Shown here one piece after another: positions 19,205-27,568 of a stretch of 64,000 nucleotides of DNA. The stretch covers positions 1 to 64,000 of the forward strand of contig PKXQ01000099.1 of the NCBI GenBank assembly GCA_003132405.1. The letters run 5' to 3'. A program made the translations under genes and the position numbers. Source of the DNA: Acidobacteriaceae bacterium. GTDB taxonomy: Bacteria; Acidobacteriota; Terriglobia; Terriglobales; Acidobacteriaceae. The notes below the pieces were generated by a model. It was not told the origin of the DNA. It did not search any database and was given only the letters and a program-made list of their open reading frames with translations. Position 1 is the stretch's first letter, and each line of letters begins with the position of its first letter.

Positions 19205-19573
19205 ATGTACAGAGACAGGGGAGGTCCCAGGTCTTTTGGAGCCCTGATTCGTATTGTCGCGATACTTCCGCTGGTGATCAGCGGATGCCTCGCGACTGGC
19301 GTTTGCCAGACATCGGGGCAGGAAGAAATTAGTCGCAAAGCCAAGTTCAAGGTGGCGCCCGCATATCCGGACCTGGCGCGGCGCATGAACATCACCGGCA
19401 TAGTGAAGCTGCAGGTGACGGTCGCGGCCAACGGGACGGTCAAGAGCGCACGGTTGGTGGGTGGGCATCCGGTGTTGGCAAACGCAGCGTTGGATGCGAT
19501 CAAGAAATGGCGATTCGAGCCGGGACCGGAAGACACAACCGGAATAGTAGACTTCCATTTTAGTCCGAACTAG
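19205..19573 (+). CDS. Stand-alone TonB C-terminal domain lipoprotein
   Basis: This 122-residue protein has an N-terminal hydrophobic export signal ending in a lipobox-like VISGC, so it may be lipid-anchored at Cys28. The rest is a TonB C-terminal fold: APAYPDLARRMNITGIVKLQ, then VTVAANGTVKSARLVGGHP and LDAIKKWRFEPG. A proline-rich spacer and a true inner-membrane anchor, needed for energy transduction with ExbBD, are absent, so it is unlikely to be a classical TonB. It precedes the chemotaxis operon by 62 bases on the same strand. A paralogue lies at 37715-38119. Confidence 0.82.
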   Translation: MYRDRGGPRSFGALIRIVAILPLVISGCLATGVCQTSGQEEISRKAKFKVAPAYPDLARRMNITGIVKLQVTVAANGTVKSARLVGGHPVLANAALDAIKKWRFEPGPEDTTGIVDFHFSPN

Positions 19574-19587
19574 TTAGTCCGAACCAG
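19560..19587 (+). repeat. Tandem 14-base duplication across a stop codon
   Basis: TTAGTCCGAACTAG (19560-19573) is followed at once by TTAGTCCGAACCAG (19574-19587), 13 of 14 bases identical. The first copy contains the last codons and TAG of the TonB-domain gene, so the gene's 3' end was copied in tandem. Confidence 0.8.
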
Positions 19588-19635
19588 TAAGAGGACGGAG
19601 TTCGACCTGCGGCGCTGACTGGGGAAGGTTTGAAC

Positions 19636-21651
19636 ATGAATATTGGAAAAAAGCTGTACCTGAGTTTCGGCGGCATTCTACTGACGGTGCTGGTGCTGCT
19701 GGTGATCAACCTCTACGGGGTGCATCGCGAGCATGAGACCAAGGCGGCCGCGCAACGCTCCATTGACATGACCGAGGCGACATCGTCGGTGCGCTTCCAG
19801 ATGATGCAGAACCGGCTTCATCTGCAGAACTACCTGCTCAGCGGAGACACGCGCGACGTGGAAAAAATGAATGACGGGGAACACCAGCTGAGTGAAGCCC
19901 TGCACCGCGCCGACGAGCTGGCGAATTCCGCGCAACAGCGCGGCAATCTGGAAAAAGTACAGGGGTTGGAGCAGGCCTGGGGCACAGAGTTTGCTAATCC
20001 GCTGGTCGACAAGCGCCGTGCTGTCGATAGCGGCAATGCGACGGTGGCGGAGCTGCAGATTTTCTACCTGCAAAAAGATCCGAACTCATGGGTCGCGCGC
20101 TCGAGCGATGTGCTGGACGAAGTCGACCGCGAGAACCATCAATTACTCGACACCCGCCATGCCGACGACCAGTCGGCGACGAATTATACGATTCTGGTGG
20201 CCGTGCTGAGCACGGTGATCGCGCTGGCTCTCGGCATAGTCATTGCTTACCGCACAGCGATCGGAATCACAGGACCGCTCGGCCGCTTGATCCATGTGGC
20301 CGATCAGATCGGGCAATCCGGCGACTTGGAGCACAACATCGATGTGCACGGCAAGGATGAGATTGGGCAACTCGCGCGTACCTTCGAGTCGATGGTGAAG
20401 TATCTGAAGGAAATGGCGGCCGTTTCGGAAGCCATCGCGGGCGGGAATTTGTCTGTCGAAGTGCGTCCGCGTTCGGCGAACGACACGCTGGCAAATGCTT
20501 TCACGCGCATGGTGGATGGACTGCGGGGGATGGTGCGGAATGTGCGCGATGCCGCCACGCAAGTGGCGACGGCGTCCAGCCAGGTTGCCAGTTCCTCCGA
20601 TGAGTCGGCGCGCAACAGCCTGCAGACTTCGTCGGCGATTGACGAAGTCACGAGCACCATGCACGAGATGAGCGTGAACGTGCAGAACATGGTGAAGAGC
20701 ACGCAGACCCAGGCTTCGAGCGTCAGCGAAACCTCCGCTTCGATCGACCAGATGGTGACCTCGATCCAGCGCGTGGCCGACACGGCCAAGGTTCTGCTGG
20801 ATATTTCGAACCGATCGCGGGAAGAGGTGCACAGCGGCATCGGCACCATGGAAAAGGCGACGGACGGATTGAACCGGATCAACACGACGATCAGCGCTTC
20901 GGGCGAAATCATCGACGCGCTGGGCAACCGGGCGGACAACATCGGCAAGATTGTCGAAGTGATTGACGATCTGGCGGAACAGACGAACCTGCTGGCATTG
21001 AATGCCGCCATTGAAGCGGCGCGCGCAGGTGAACACGGCTTGGGATTCGCGGTGGTGGCGGACGAAGTGCGCAAGCTGGCGGAAAAATCGGCGCAGTCGA
21101 CGAAAGAGATTTCCGAGTTGATCGAGAGCATCCAGAAGGAAGCCCGCAAGGCCGTCGATAACATGGAGAAGAGCACGACCATCGTGAACGAAGGATTGAA
21201 TCTGGGGCAGGAACTGAATGCCGCGCTACGCAAGATTTCGAATGTGGTGACTGAGGTTTACAAGTTCGCGCAGGAAATCGGCGCGGCCACGAACGAGCAG
21301 TCGCATGGTTCAGCGCAAATCGCGCGCGCCACCACGCGCTTGAATGAAATCACGCATGAGATCAATTCCGCCGTGGAAGAACAGGCGTCGGGAGCGCAGG
21401 CGGTGGTGCAGGCCATGGAACGCATGCGCGAACTGGTGCAGGCTTCCACCTCGGGATCGACGGAGTTGGCCGCCTCTTCCGATCAGATGTCCAAGATGTC
21501 GCGCGGTCTGTTGGATTCGATGGATCGCTTTGCGCTGCGCTCGGAGCCGAGGCCGAACGACCGAATGAACGACCGCGGGGGCGACCGGAGCCACGACAAC
21601 ATGCCGGGACGCGGGAATTCATCGCGCAGCGCGACGGCGGGATCTCGTTGA
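19636..21651 (+). CDS. Methyl-accepting chemotaxis protein
   Basis: This 671-residue transmembrane receptor has TM1 at about 9-28 and a mainly helical periplasmic sensor at 29-183 resembling a four-helix bundle. TM2 lies at about 184-205, then HAMP, then a long cytoplasmic coiled coil. The hairpin tip [20 protein letters not shown] is the CheA/CheW contact site, and Glu/Gln-rich flanks offer methylation sites. The tail is Arg/Asn/Ser-rich and lacks a C-terminal NWETF-like CheR tether. I chose ATG 19636, with GGAAGG seven bases upstream, over a TTG two codons earlier. It heads the chemotaxis operon, so it is the probable cognate receptor. Confidence 0.95.
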   Translation: MNIGKKLYLSFGGILLTVLVLLVINLYGVHREHETKAAAQRSIDMTEATSSVRFQMMQNRLHLQNYLLSGDTRDVEKMNDGEHQLSEALHRADELANSAQQRGNLEKVQGLEQAWGTEFANPLVDKRRAVDSGNATVAELQIFYLQKDPNSWVARSSDVLDEVDRENHQLLDTRHADDQSATNYTILVAVLSTVIALALGIVIAYRTAIGITGPLGRLIHVADQIGQSGDLEHNIDVHGKDEIGQLARTFESMVKYLKEMAAVSEAIAGGNLSVEVRPRSANDTLANAFTRMVDGLRGMVRNVRDAATQVATASSQVASSSDESARNSLQTSSAIDEVTSTMHEMSVNVQNMVKSTQTQASSVSETSASIDQMVTSIQRVADTAKVLLDISNRSREEVHSGIGTMEKATDGLNRINTTISASGEIIDALGNRADNIGKIVEVIDDLAEQTNLLALNAAIEAARAGEHGLGFAVVADEVRKLAEKSAQSTKEISELIESIQKEARKAVDNMEKSTTIVNEGLNLGQELNAALRKISNVVTEVYKFAQEIGAATNEQSHGSAQIARATTRLNEITHEINSAVEEQASGAQAVVQAMERMRELVQASTSGSTELAASSDQMSKMSRGLLDSMDRFALRSEPRPNDRMNDRGGDRSHDNMPGRGNSSRSATAGSR

Positions 21652-21664
21652 GGAAATTGGAATC

Positions 21665-22177
21665 ATGAGCCGGGAAACGCACATTGTCGGCTTCCGCGTG
21701 GGGCGCGAGACGTATGGCGTGCCCATCACGTCGCTGCATGAGATCGTTCGCGTGCCGGAGATTACCTCTGTCCCCGACGCGCCGGATTACCTAGAAGGGG
21801 TGATCAACCTGCGCGGCAAGATTGTATCGGTGGTTGATCTACGCAAGCGCTTTGGGCAGCCTGCCACCGCAATCGACCGGCGCAGCCGCATCCTGGTGGT
21901 GGAACATCGTGGGCGGCTCGCGGGCATGATTGTGGATTCGGCGTCGGAGGTTCTGAAAATTCCTGAAAGCGACCTTGAACCGGCGCCCGCCATGATGCAG
22001 GAAGGCGGGCTGGATTGCGTGATCGGTCTCGGCAAATACCAGGGGCGGCTGATCATTCTTCTGGATATCGCCAAAGTACTGGCGGCGCGCGAAGTTCGCG
22101 ACGACGCGGCGAAGGCGGCTGCGGCCGGAAGTGCTAAAGCGGTGACGGCGGGGAAGGGCGCCTCGGCAGGAAAATAG
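21665..22177 (+). CDS. cheW: Chemotaxis adaptor CheW
   Basis: This 170-residue single CheW domain couples receptor to CheA kinase. Typical motifs are GRETYGVPITSLHEIVRVPE, then LEGVINLRGKIVSVVDLRKR, and GMIVDSASEVLKIPESDLEP. An Ala/Lys-rich tail extends beyond the domain. It begins 13 bases after the receptor stop, with GAGGAAATTGG ahead of the ATG. Confidence 0.96.
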   Translation: MSRETHIVGFRVGRETYGVPITSLHEIVRVPEITSVPDAPDYLEGVINLRGKIVSVVDLRKRFGQPATAIDRRSRILVVEHRGRLAGMIVDSASEVLKIPESDLEPAPAMMQEGGLDCVIGLGKYQGRLIILLDIAKVLAAREVRDDAAKAAAAGSAKAVTAGKGASAGK

Positions 22178-22196
22178 CAAACCGATCCGAACCCAC

Positions 22197-23099
22197 ATGA
22201 ACACGCACGAGACACCCGTACTTACCGAAGCGGAACTGAAACTTCTGCAGGCACTCGTCTATCAGGAATGCGGCATGCATTTCGACGATCGGCGAACCCC
22301 CTTCCTGCAGGATCGTTTGCAGCGACGGCTAAAAGAGTGCCATCTTGATTCCTTCTACAGCTACTATCGCCTGCTCATCAGCAAGGACGGAAAGCAGGAA
22401 CTCTCGGCTCTGGTGGAAAACCTGACCGTCAACGAGACCAGTTTTTTCCGCAACAAAGCGCAACTCGAGCTGTTTCAGAAAGACTCGCTTGACGATCTGC
22501 TGCGCCGGAAGACAGAGCGGCGCGACTTTAGCATACGAATCTGGAGCGCGGGCTGTTCTACGGGACAGGAACCTTACACGCTGGCCATGCTCATGGCCGA
22601 CGCGCTGTCTTATTACTACCTGCGCCATGCCGTGCCTTTTGAGTCGCCGGTTCCGAAGCCGCTGATACCGGCGCCGTGGCGGGTCGAGATATTGGCGAGC
22701 GATATCAATTATTCGGTTTTGCGGGCGGCGCAGGAAGGCTCTTACAGTGAGCACCGGATGGGCGGAGTCGACTACGGCTACCGCCTGCGTTACTTCGATA
22801 AAGTGGGCGACCGCTACGCCATTAAGAAAGCCGTCAAAGAGTTGGTGCACTTCGACTTTCACAATTTGAAAACCGAATACCTGCCGCAGCGCAACGATAT
22901 GATTTTCTGCCGCAACGTGATGATGTATTTCGACGAAGCGGAGCAGAAGCGGCTGGTGGAAAAATTCTATCGCTGCCTCAATCCGCAGGGTTACATGTTT
23001 GTGGGCCACGCGGAAAGCCTGCTCGGCTTGACCGACAAATTTCAGATGGTGCATCGCAACAGCGGCACTGCCTATCAGAGGGTCGAGGTGAAGATGTGA
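22197..23099 (+). CDS. cheR: Chemotaxis protein methyltransferase CheR
   Basis: This 300-residue enzyme methylates receptor glutamates with S-adenosylmethionine. The N-terminal helical domain is followed by NLTVNETSFFRNKAQLELF, the SAM-binding IWSAGCSTGQEPYTLAMLM, LASDINYSVLRAAQEGSYSE, and NDMIFCRNVMMYFDEAEQKR. All are hallmark CheR segments. It lies 19 bases after cheW, and its stop overlaps the GTG of cheA. Confidence 0.97.
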   Translation: MNTHETPVLTEAELKLLQALVYQECGMHFDDRRTPFLQDRLQRRLKECHLDSFYSYYRLLISKDGKQELSALVENLTVNETSFFRNKAQLELFQKDSLDDLLRRKTERRDFSIRIWSAGCSTGQEPYTLAMLMADALSYYYLRHAVPFESPVPKPLIPAPWRVEILASDINYSVLRAAQEGSYSEHRMGGVDYGYRLRYFDKVGDRYAIKKAVKELVHFDFHNLKTEYLPQRNDMIFCRNVMMYFDEAEQKRLVEKFYRCLNPQGYMFVGHAESLLGLTDKFQMVHRNSGTAYQRVEVKM

Positions 23100-25330
23100 C
23101 CCTGCCTCCTGAAGATCGAATGAGCGAGCTTCGCCAACTGTTTTTCGAAACGGCGGCGGAACTCGTCCAGAAGCTGAACGACGAGGCGATGCGACTGGAG
23201 AAAACTCCGGGCGACGCGGAAACGGCGCGCAGCCTGCGCCGGACGGTGCACACGCTGAAAGGGGACGCGGCCGCCTGCGGCTTTCGCGAACTCAGCGAAC
23301 TGGCACATGAATTCGAAGATGTGTTGACGCTGGAGAATCCGGCGGCTGCGGCGTTGGTTCCGGAGATTGCCTTGCGTGCCGCCGACGTGTTTGCGGCCCT
23401 GCTGGAGTCGTATCAGAAGGGCACCAAGACTCCCGCCATCCAAACGCTGCGAGCGGACATTGCCCGTCTGGCGCGCCCAGAGGCGGCCGGCGGGGGCAAT
23501 GTCAAAGCAAAGAAAAAGAAAACGGCGGCGAAAATCAGCCGCTGGTCCGAATACGAGCAAATGGCGATTGCCCGGGCTATCGACAAGGGCAAGCGGGTTC
23601 ACCATGTCATCGTGCAGATCGACCCGCAGTGCGCCATGCCCATTGCCGGACGGCAGATGATCCAGTTGGCGCTCGCGGGGCTGGGCGAGTTGCTGGCTCT
23701 TTATCCGCTAGAGGGAAGTCACGATCCGATCATCCAGGTCGAAGCGGCCCTGGTGTCGGAAAAACCTGCAGAGCAGATTCGTGCCAAGTGCAGTATCCCG
23801 ACCATAGGGCAAAGCGTGCGGGTCACGCCTCTGCGTGTTGCGGCCTCGTTGTTCGGCACCTTGCCTGTTTCGGCGGGCAATTCTAACTCTGAAAAGAAAA
23901 GCAAAGCGACTTCGCCAGCGGCTGCTGGCAGTACCGCCAAGATTGCGGACGGCCTTCCTGAGGACTTGACGGCAAAGGACGGGCCACTGGTTGCGGACGC
24001 ACCTGCGGGCCCCGCGGTTGCGAGTGGCCCCGACAATGTGTTGCGCGTCGATGCGGAAAGAATCGATAGCGTACTCAACCTGGTCGGGGAACTGATTCTG
24101 GCGAAATCGATGTTGCAGCAGGCGCTCATAGAGTTTGGGCAGCGCTTTCCGAAAGATGCGCTGCGGGGAAAGTTTTCCGACGCCATGGCGTTTCAGGGGC
24201 GAGTGTTGAACGAACTGCAACACTCGGTGATGAAGATTCGCATGGTGCCGGTCGATCAGCTCTTTCGGCGTTTCCCGCGCATCGTCCGCGACGTCGGCCT
24301 GCAATGCGGGAAAGACGTGGAACTAAGCATTCGAGGCGGGCAAACCGATCTCGATAAAAGCATTCTCGATGCGATCGCCGAACCGCTCACCCACCTGGTG
24401 CGGAATGCGGTTGGCCACGGCATTGAGAGCGCGGAAGAGAGAGTTCGCGCCGGTAAGCGGCCGCAGGGAACTTTGCGGCTGGGCGCTTACCACCAGGGAA
24501 ATCAGGTGGTAATTGAAGTTTCGGACGACGGCGGCGGCATCGACTCCGAGAAGGTTCGGCAGCGGGCCCTAGCCAAGGGATTATTGAAACCCGAGCAGGC
24601 GGCTCGCCTGAACGAAAACGATACCCTGGAATTGATCCTCCAGCCGGGATTTTCGACGGCGGAAGAAATTACCGAACTCTCGGGCCGAGGCGTGGGATTG
24701 GATGTCGTGCAGAGCGTTCTCGGGCGCCTGAAGGGAACGATTCAGATTGAAACTGTGCGGGGGCGCGGCACAACCTTTCGAATGCGGCTGCCGCTGACGC
24801 TGGCCATTATCCGGGCGTTGATGTTCCGGGTCGAGCAACGGCTCTACGCTCTGCCGCTGAACGCGGTCGCGGAGATCGCGCGTACGCTCGAAGAAAATAT
24901 TCATCAGGTTGAGCATTACGATGTACTGCAATTGCGCGACGACCTGTTGCCGCTTCTGCGCCTCGGCTCGGAACCGCCAGGCGGGATAGACGGGGCGCGG
25001 CGCAAAGCTTTCGTGCTGGTGATCAAGAGCGGAGAACGCAAGTTTGGGCTGGTCGTCGATGCCCTTGAAGGCGAAGGCGAGCTGGTGATCAAGGCGCTCG
25101 ACGATCAGTCGGTTACCACCGACCTGGTCAGCGGAGCCTCGATTCTGGGCGATGGCCGGGTGGTGCTCATCCTTAACATGGTTGCGCTGATGGAGCGCTT
25201 TACGCGCGGCCGCGCCGATGCGAACGGCCCCAAAATGGCGGGGTTGCTGTCGAGTCTTGCATCTCTCAACACCAGCGAAATCGCGACGGCCGCCGCGCAA
25301 GTCCGCGGCACGGCGGGGGGCCAGTCGTGA
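23096..25330 (+). CDS. cheA: Chemotaxis histidine kinase CheA
   Basis: This 744-residue kinase has an HPt domain with phospho-His H52 in RRTVHTLKGDAAACGF, then a Lys-rich linker. A central region, about 150-270, includes a possible response-regulator-binding part. The P3 dimerisation, HATPase (HLVRNAVGHGIES, SDDGGGI, GRGVGLDVV) and C-terminal CheW-like domains follow. In the N box, residue 440 is Gly (GGC at 24413-24415) where CheA proteins nearly always have Asp (RNxxDHGIE). The GTG start at 23096 overlaps the cheR stop; the next in-frame ATG is eight codons on. Its stop overlaps the cheB start, so translational coupling is likely. Confidence 0.96.
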   Translation: MTLPPEDRMSELRQLFFETAAELVQKLNDEAMRLEKTPGDAETARSLRRTVHTLKGDAAACGFRELSELAHEFEDVLTLENPAAAALVPEIALRAADVFAALLESYQKGTKTPAIQTLRADIARLARPEAAGGGNVKAKKKKTAAKISRWSEYEQMAIARAIDKGKRVHHVIVQIDPQCAMPIAGRQMIQLALAGLGELLALYPLEGSHDPIIQVEAALVSEKPAEQIRAKCSIPTIGQSVRVTPLRVAASLFGTLPVSAGNSNSEKKSKATSPAAAGSTAKIADGLPEDLTAKDGPLVADAPAGPAVASGPDNVLRVDAERIDSVLNLVGELILAKSMLQQALIEFGQRFPKDALRGKFSDAMAFQGRVLNELQHSVMKIRMVPVDQLFRRFPRIVRDVGLQCGKDVELSIRGGQTDLDKSILDAIAEPLTHLVRNAVGHGIESAEERVRAGKRPQGTLRLGAYHQGNQVVIEVSDDGGGIDSEKVRQRALAKGLLKPEQAARLNENDTLELILQPGFSTAEEITELSGRGVGLDVVQSVLGRLKGTIQIETVRGRGTTFRMRLPLTLAIIRALMFRVEQRLYALPLNAVAEIARTLEENIHQVEHYDVLQLRDDLLPLLRLGSEPPGGIDGARRKAFVLVIKSGERKFGLVVDALEGEGELVIKALDDQSVTTDLVSGASILGDGRVVLILNMVALMERFTRGRADANGPKMAGLLSSLASLNTSEIATAAAQVRGTAGGQS

Positions 25331-26430
25331 AAAAGTCGGTGCGGGTTCTGGTGGTGGATGATTCGGCGCTGATGCGCAAGCTGATTCCGAAAATTCTCGA
25401 AGCGGATGCGTCGATTGAAGTGGTGGGCACGGCGATGGACGGGCATTTTGGGTTGAAGAAAATTGGGGAACTGTCGCCGGATGTGATCACGCTCGACCTC
25501 GAAATGCCCGGGCTGAATGGAATCGACACATTGAAAGAGATCATGCGGCGCTGGCGCCTGCCGGTGATCGTCGTCAGTTCGCATAGCACGGAAGGAGCTT
25601 CGATCACGCTGAAGGCGCTGGCGCTTGGCGCCTTCGACTTCGTGGCCAAGCCGCGGGATGTTGCCGAACGTATGCCCGAAATTGCCCGGCAGCTGATCAA
25701 GAAGATTCATGCCGCGGCTCAGAGCGCGGGCGTGCACCAACAGTTTCTGCCGGGTGAAACTCGCGGCGAGCAACCGAACAAGCTGCAGCCGCTGGCACCT
25801 ACGCACATTATCGCGATCGGAGTTTCGACCGGCGGGCCGAATGCTTTGCAATATCTGTTTTCGAAACTGCCGGTGGAATTCTCAGGCAGCATTCTGGTGG
25901 TGCAGCATATGCCGGAAGGGTTCACCGAACTGTTTGCCAAACGTCTGGACGATTGCTGCCCCATACGAGTCAAAGAAGCGCAATCGGGCGACCTGCTGGT
26001 CGCCGGACGCGCTCTTATCTCTCCCGGCAACCGGCACATGAAAGTGAAAAAGCTGCCGCTCGGGAACGTTGCGTTGCTGAGCGAGGAAGCCCCGGTAAAC
26101 GGTCACCGGCCCTCGGTAGATGTGCTCTTCCACAGTGTTGCCCAGGAATTTGGCCCGCAGGCCATGGCGGTGCTGATGACGGGCATGGGCGAAGACGGGG
26201 CGTTGGGTATGGGCGAGATCCGGTCGGCGGGCGGATTTACGGTGGCACAGAGCCAGGAAACGTGTGTGGTGTATGGCATGCCTAAAGCGGCGATCGAGCG
26301 TGGCTTTGCGATGCGCGTTCTCGACCTTCAGGATCTGCCCAATATTTTGCAGCAACAGTGTATGCCCGAGCGAGCGAACCCAGGGGACAGTGGGGACGTC
26401 AAGCGGACGGCCCGTGCCGGTAGTAACTAG
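25327..26430 (+). CDS. cheB: Protein-glutamate methylesterase CheB
   Basis: This 367-residue protein has a receiver (VVDDSALM with D11/D12; phospho-Asp D57 in ITLDLEMPG; KPRD) joined to the methylesterase domain. The catalytic triad regions are visible: Ser in GVSTGGPNALQYL, His in VVQHMPEGFTELFAKRL, and Asp in MTGMGEDGALGM. It removes methyl groups from receptors to reset adaptation. The start is a GTG overlapping the cheA TGA. Confidence 0.97.
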   Translation: MKKSVRVLVVDDSALMRKLIPKILEADASIEVVGTAMDGHFGLKKIGELSPDVITLDLEMPGLNGIDTLKEIMRRWRLPVIVVSSHSTEGASITLKALALGAFDFVAKPRDVAERMPEIARQLIKKIHAAAQSAGVHQQFLPGETRGEQPNKLQPLAPTHIIAIGVSTGGPNALQYLFSKLPVEFSGSILVVQHMPEGFTELFAKRLDDCCPIRVKEAQSGDLLVAGRALISPGNRHMKVKKLPLGNVALLSEEAPVNGHRPSVDVLFHSVAQEFGPQAMAVLMTGMGEDGALGMGEIRSAGGFTVAQSQETCVVYGMPKAAIERGFAMRVLDLQDLPNILQQQCMPERANPGDSGDVKRTARAGSN

Positions 26431-26486
26431 AGTCATCTATCGAAAGTATCTGGATCGTGTTTAAGTGATAGTTGGGGAGGAGTGCC

Positions 26487-26927
26487 ATGGAAAAGTTTGC
26501 GCCCGTAACACGGAGCGAAGACGGACAACCGGTACGTTATCTGATTGTGGATGACTCCGTGTTCGCCCGCAAGAACCTGGCCCGGATGGTGGAAACCTTC
26601 GGCGGCCAAGTGGTCGGCGAAGCGGGCGATGGAGTCTCGGCGATCAGCGAGTACGAACGGCTGACTCCCGATATCGTTCTCATGGATATCACCATGCCGC
26701 AGATGGAAGGCATTGAGGCGGCGGAAAAGATTGTGCGCGATCATCCAAGCGCGCGCATCGTGATGGTGTCATCGGTTGGCTACCAGGAAAACATCGTCGC
26801 TGCCTTGCAGCGGGGAGCCCGCCACTTCGTGCAGAAGCCGGTGAAGGCGGAAGTACTCTACGAAGTCATCAAGTACGTCATGCGGGACGATGGAACAACG
26901 GCGCGGGGCGCCGGCGCGGGAGCCTAA
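26487..26927 (+). CDS. cheY: CheY-type response regulator
   Basis: This 146-residue single receiver has VDDSVFARKNL (D22/D23), phospho-Asp D67 in VLMDITMPQMEG, the MVSSVG switch and the lysine in HFVQKPVK. It has no output domain, so it probably carries the chemotaxis signal to a motor or other effector. GGAGG stands six bases before the ATG at 26487, which sets the start. Confidence 0.93.
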   Translation: MEKFAPVTRSEDGQPVRYLIVDDSVFARKNLARMVETFGGQVVGEAGDGVSAISEYERLTPDIVLMDITMPQMEGIEAAEKIVRDHPSARIVMVSSVGYQENIVAALQRGARHFVQKPVKAEVLYEVIKYVMRDDGTTARGAGAGA

Positions 26928-26931
26928 ACCA

Positions 26932-27432
26932 ATGCGGATGGATCTGATTCAGCCTTTCATCAACTCGGCCGACGCGGTTCTGGCGCAGGGGCTGGAATCG
27001 CCTATTTCCATCGAGAACCTGAGCATGGAAGAAGAGGCCTACCGGCGGAAGGGAATCGCCGCCGAGGTTTGCCTCACGGGCGAGATCGAAGGGCGAATAA
27101 TTTTCGATGTAGACCAGCCAGCGGCGGCGCAGCTGGCCAGCCGTCTGGCGGGCGTCGCGGTCTCCGAGACCAATGACGAGCTGATACGGGAGGCGGTCTG
27201 TGAACTCGCCAACCAAATCATCGGCAATGCCGTCACCACGCTGAACGACCAGGGGTTCCACTTTCACGTTCGGCCCCCGGCAATACATACCTCTGAGCAG
27301 GGAAGCAAGGGCAGTGAAGATACGGAAGCTCTCGTGATGGGCTTCAAAACCTCCAGCGGAAATGTTTTTATGAATGTGGCATTACGTTATCATCGGCGGC
27401 GGGCGGCCGATCGGGCCGCGGTTGCGGGGTAG
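26932..27432 (+). CDS. cheX: CheX-type CheY-P phosphatase
   Basis: This protein of about 166 residues has the CheC/CheX/FliY fold. FINSADAVLAQGLESP opens the protein, and the active-site helix REAVCELANQIIGNAVTTL contains the family's E-x-x-N-x-x-x-G pattern. It should dephosphorylate CheY-P, which explains why no cheZ is present. Translation starts at ATG 26932 or 26938, a few bases after the cheY stop; a longer frame from 26890 overlaps cheY and looks spurious. It is last in the operon. Confidence 0.88.
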   Translation: MRMDLIQPFINSADAVLAQGLESPISIENLSMEEEAYRRKGIAAEVCLTGEIEGRIIFDVDQPAAAQLASRLAGVAVSETNDELIREAVCELANQIIGNAVTTLNDQGFHFHVRPPAIHTSEQGSKGSEDTEALVMGFKTSSGNVFMNVALRYHRRRAADRAAVAG

Positions 27433-27442
27433 AGAGAGCAAA

Positions 27443-27566
27443 TTAGCACTTAGCATTAAGCTCTTAGGTTAGCTTCAACACTTCCGTTCGACCTTCCCAT
27501 TCTCAATCCGAAATTCGGCGTTCGAAAAAAGTTTGTTTGTTACGGAGTGCTGATTGCTAACTGCTG
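27443..27566. repeat. Imperfect TTAGCA-word inverted repeat
   Basis: AATTAGCACTTAGCATTAAG (about 27450-27469) and AGTGCTGATTGCTAACTGC (about 27546-27564) are rough reverse complements built from TTAGCA words. They lie in the gap between cheX and the convergent propeller gene. The similarity is weak, and no T-tract terminator is evident. Confidence 0.4.
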
Positions 27567-27568
27567 CC

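Noticed and set aside
26890..26931. Extended start for the CheX gene
   Set aside because: It would overlap the end of cheY by 38 bases and adds MEQRRGAPAREPKP, which looks like out-of-frame cheY sequence.
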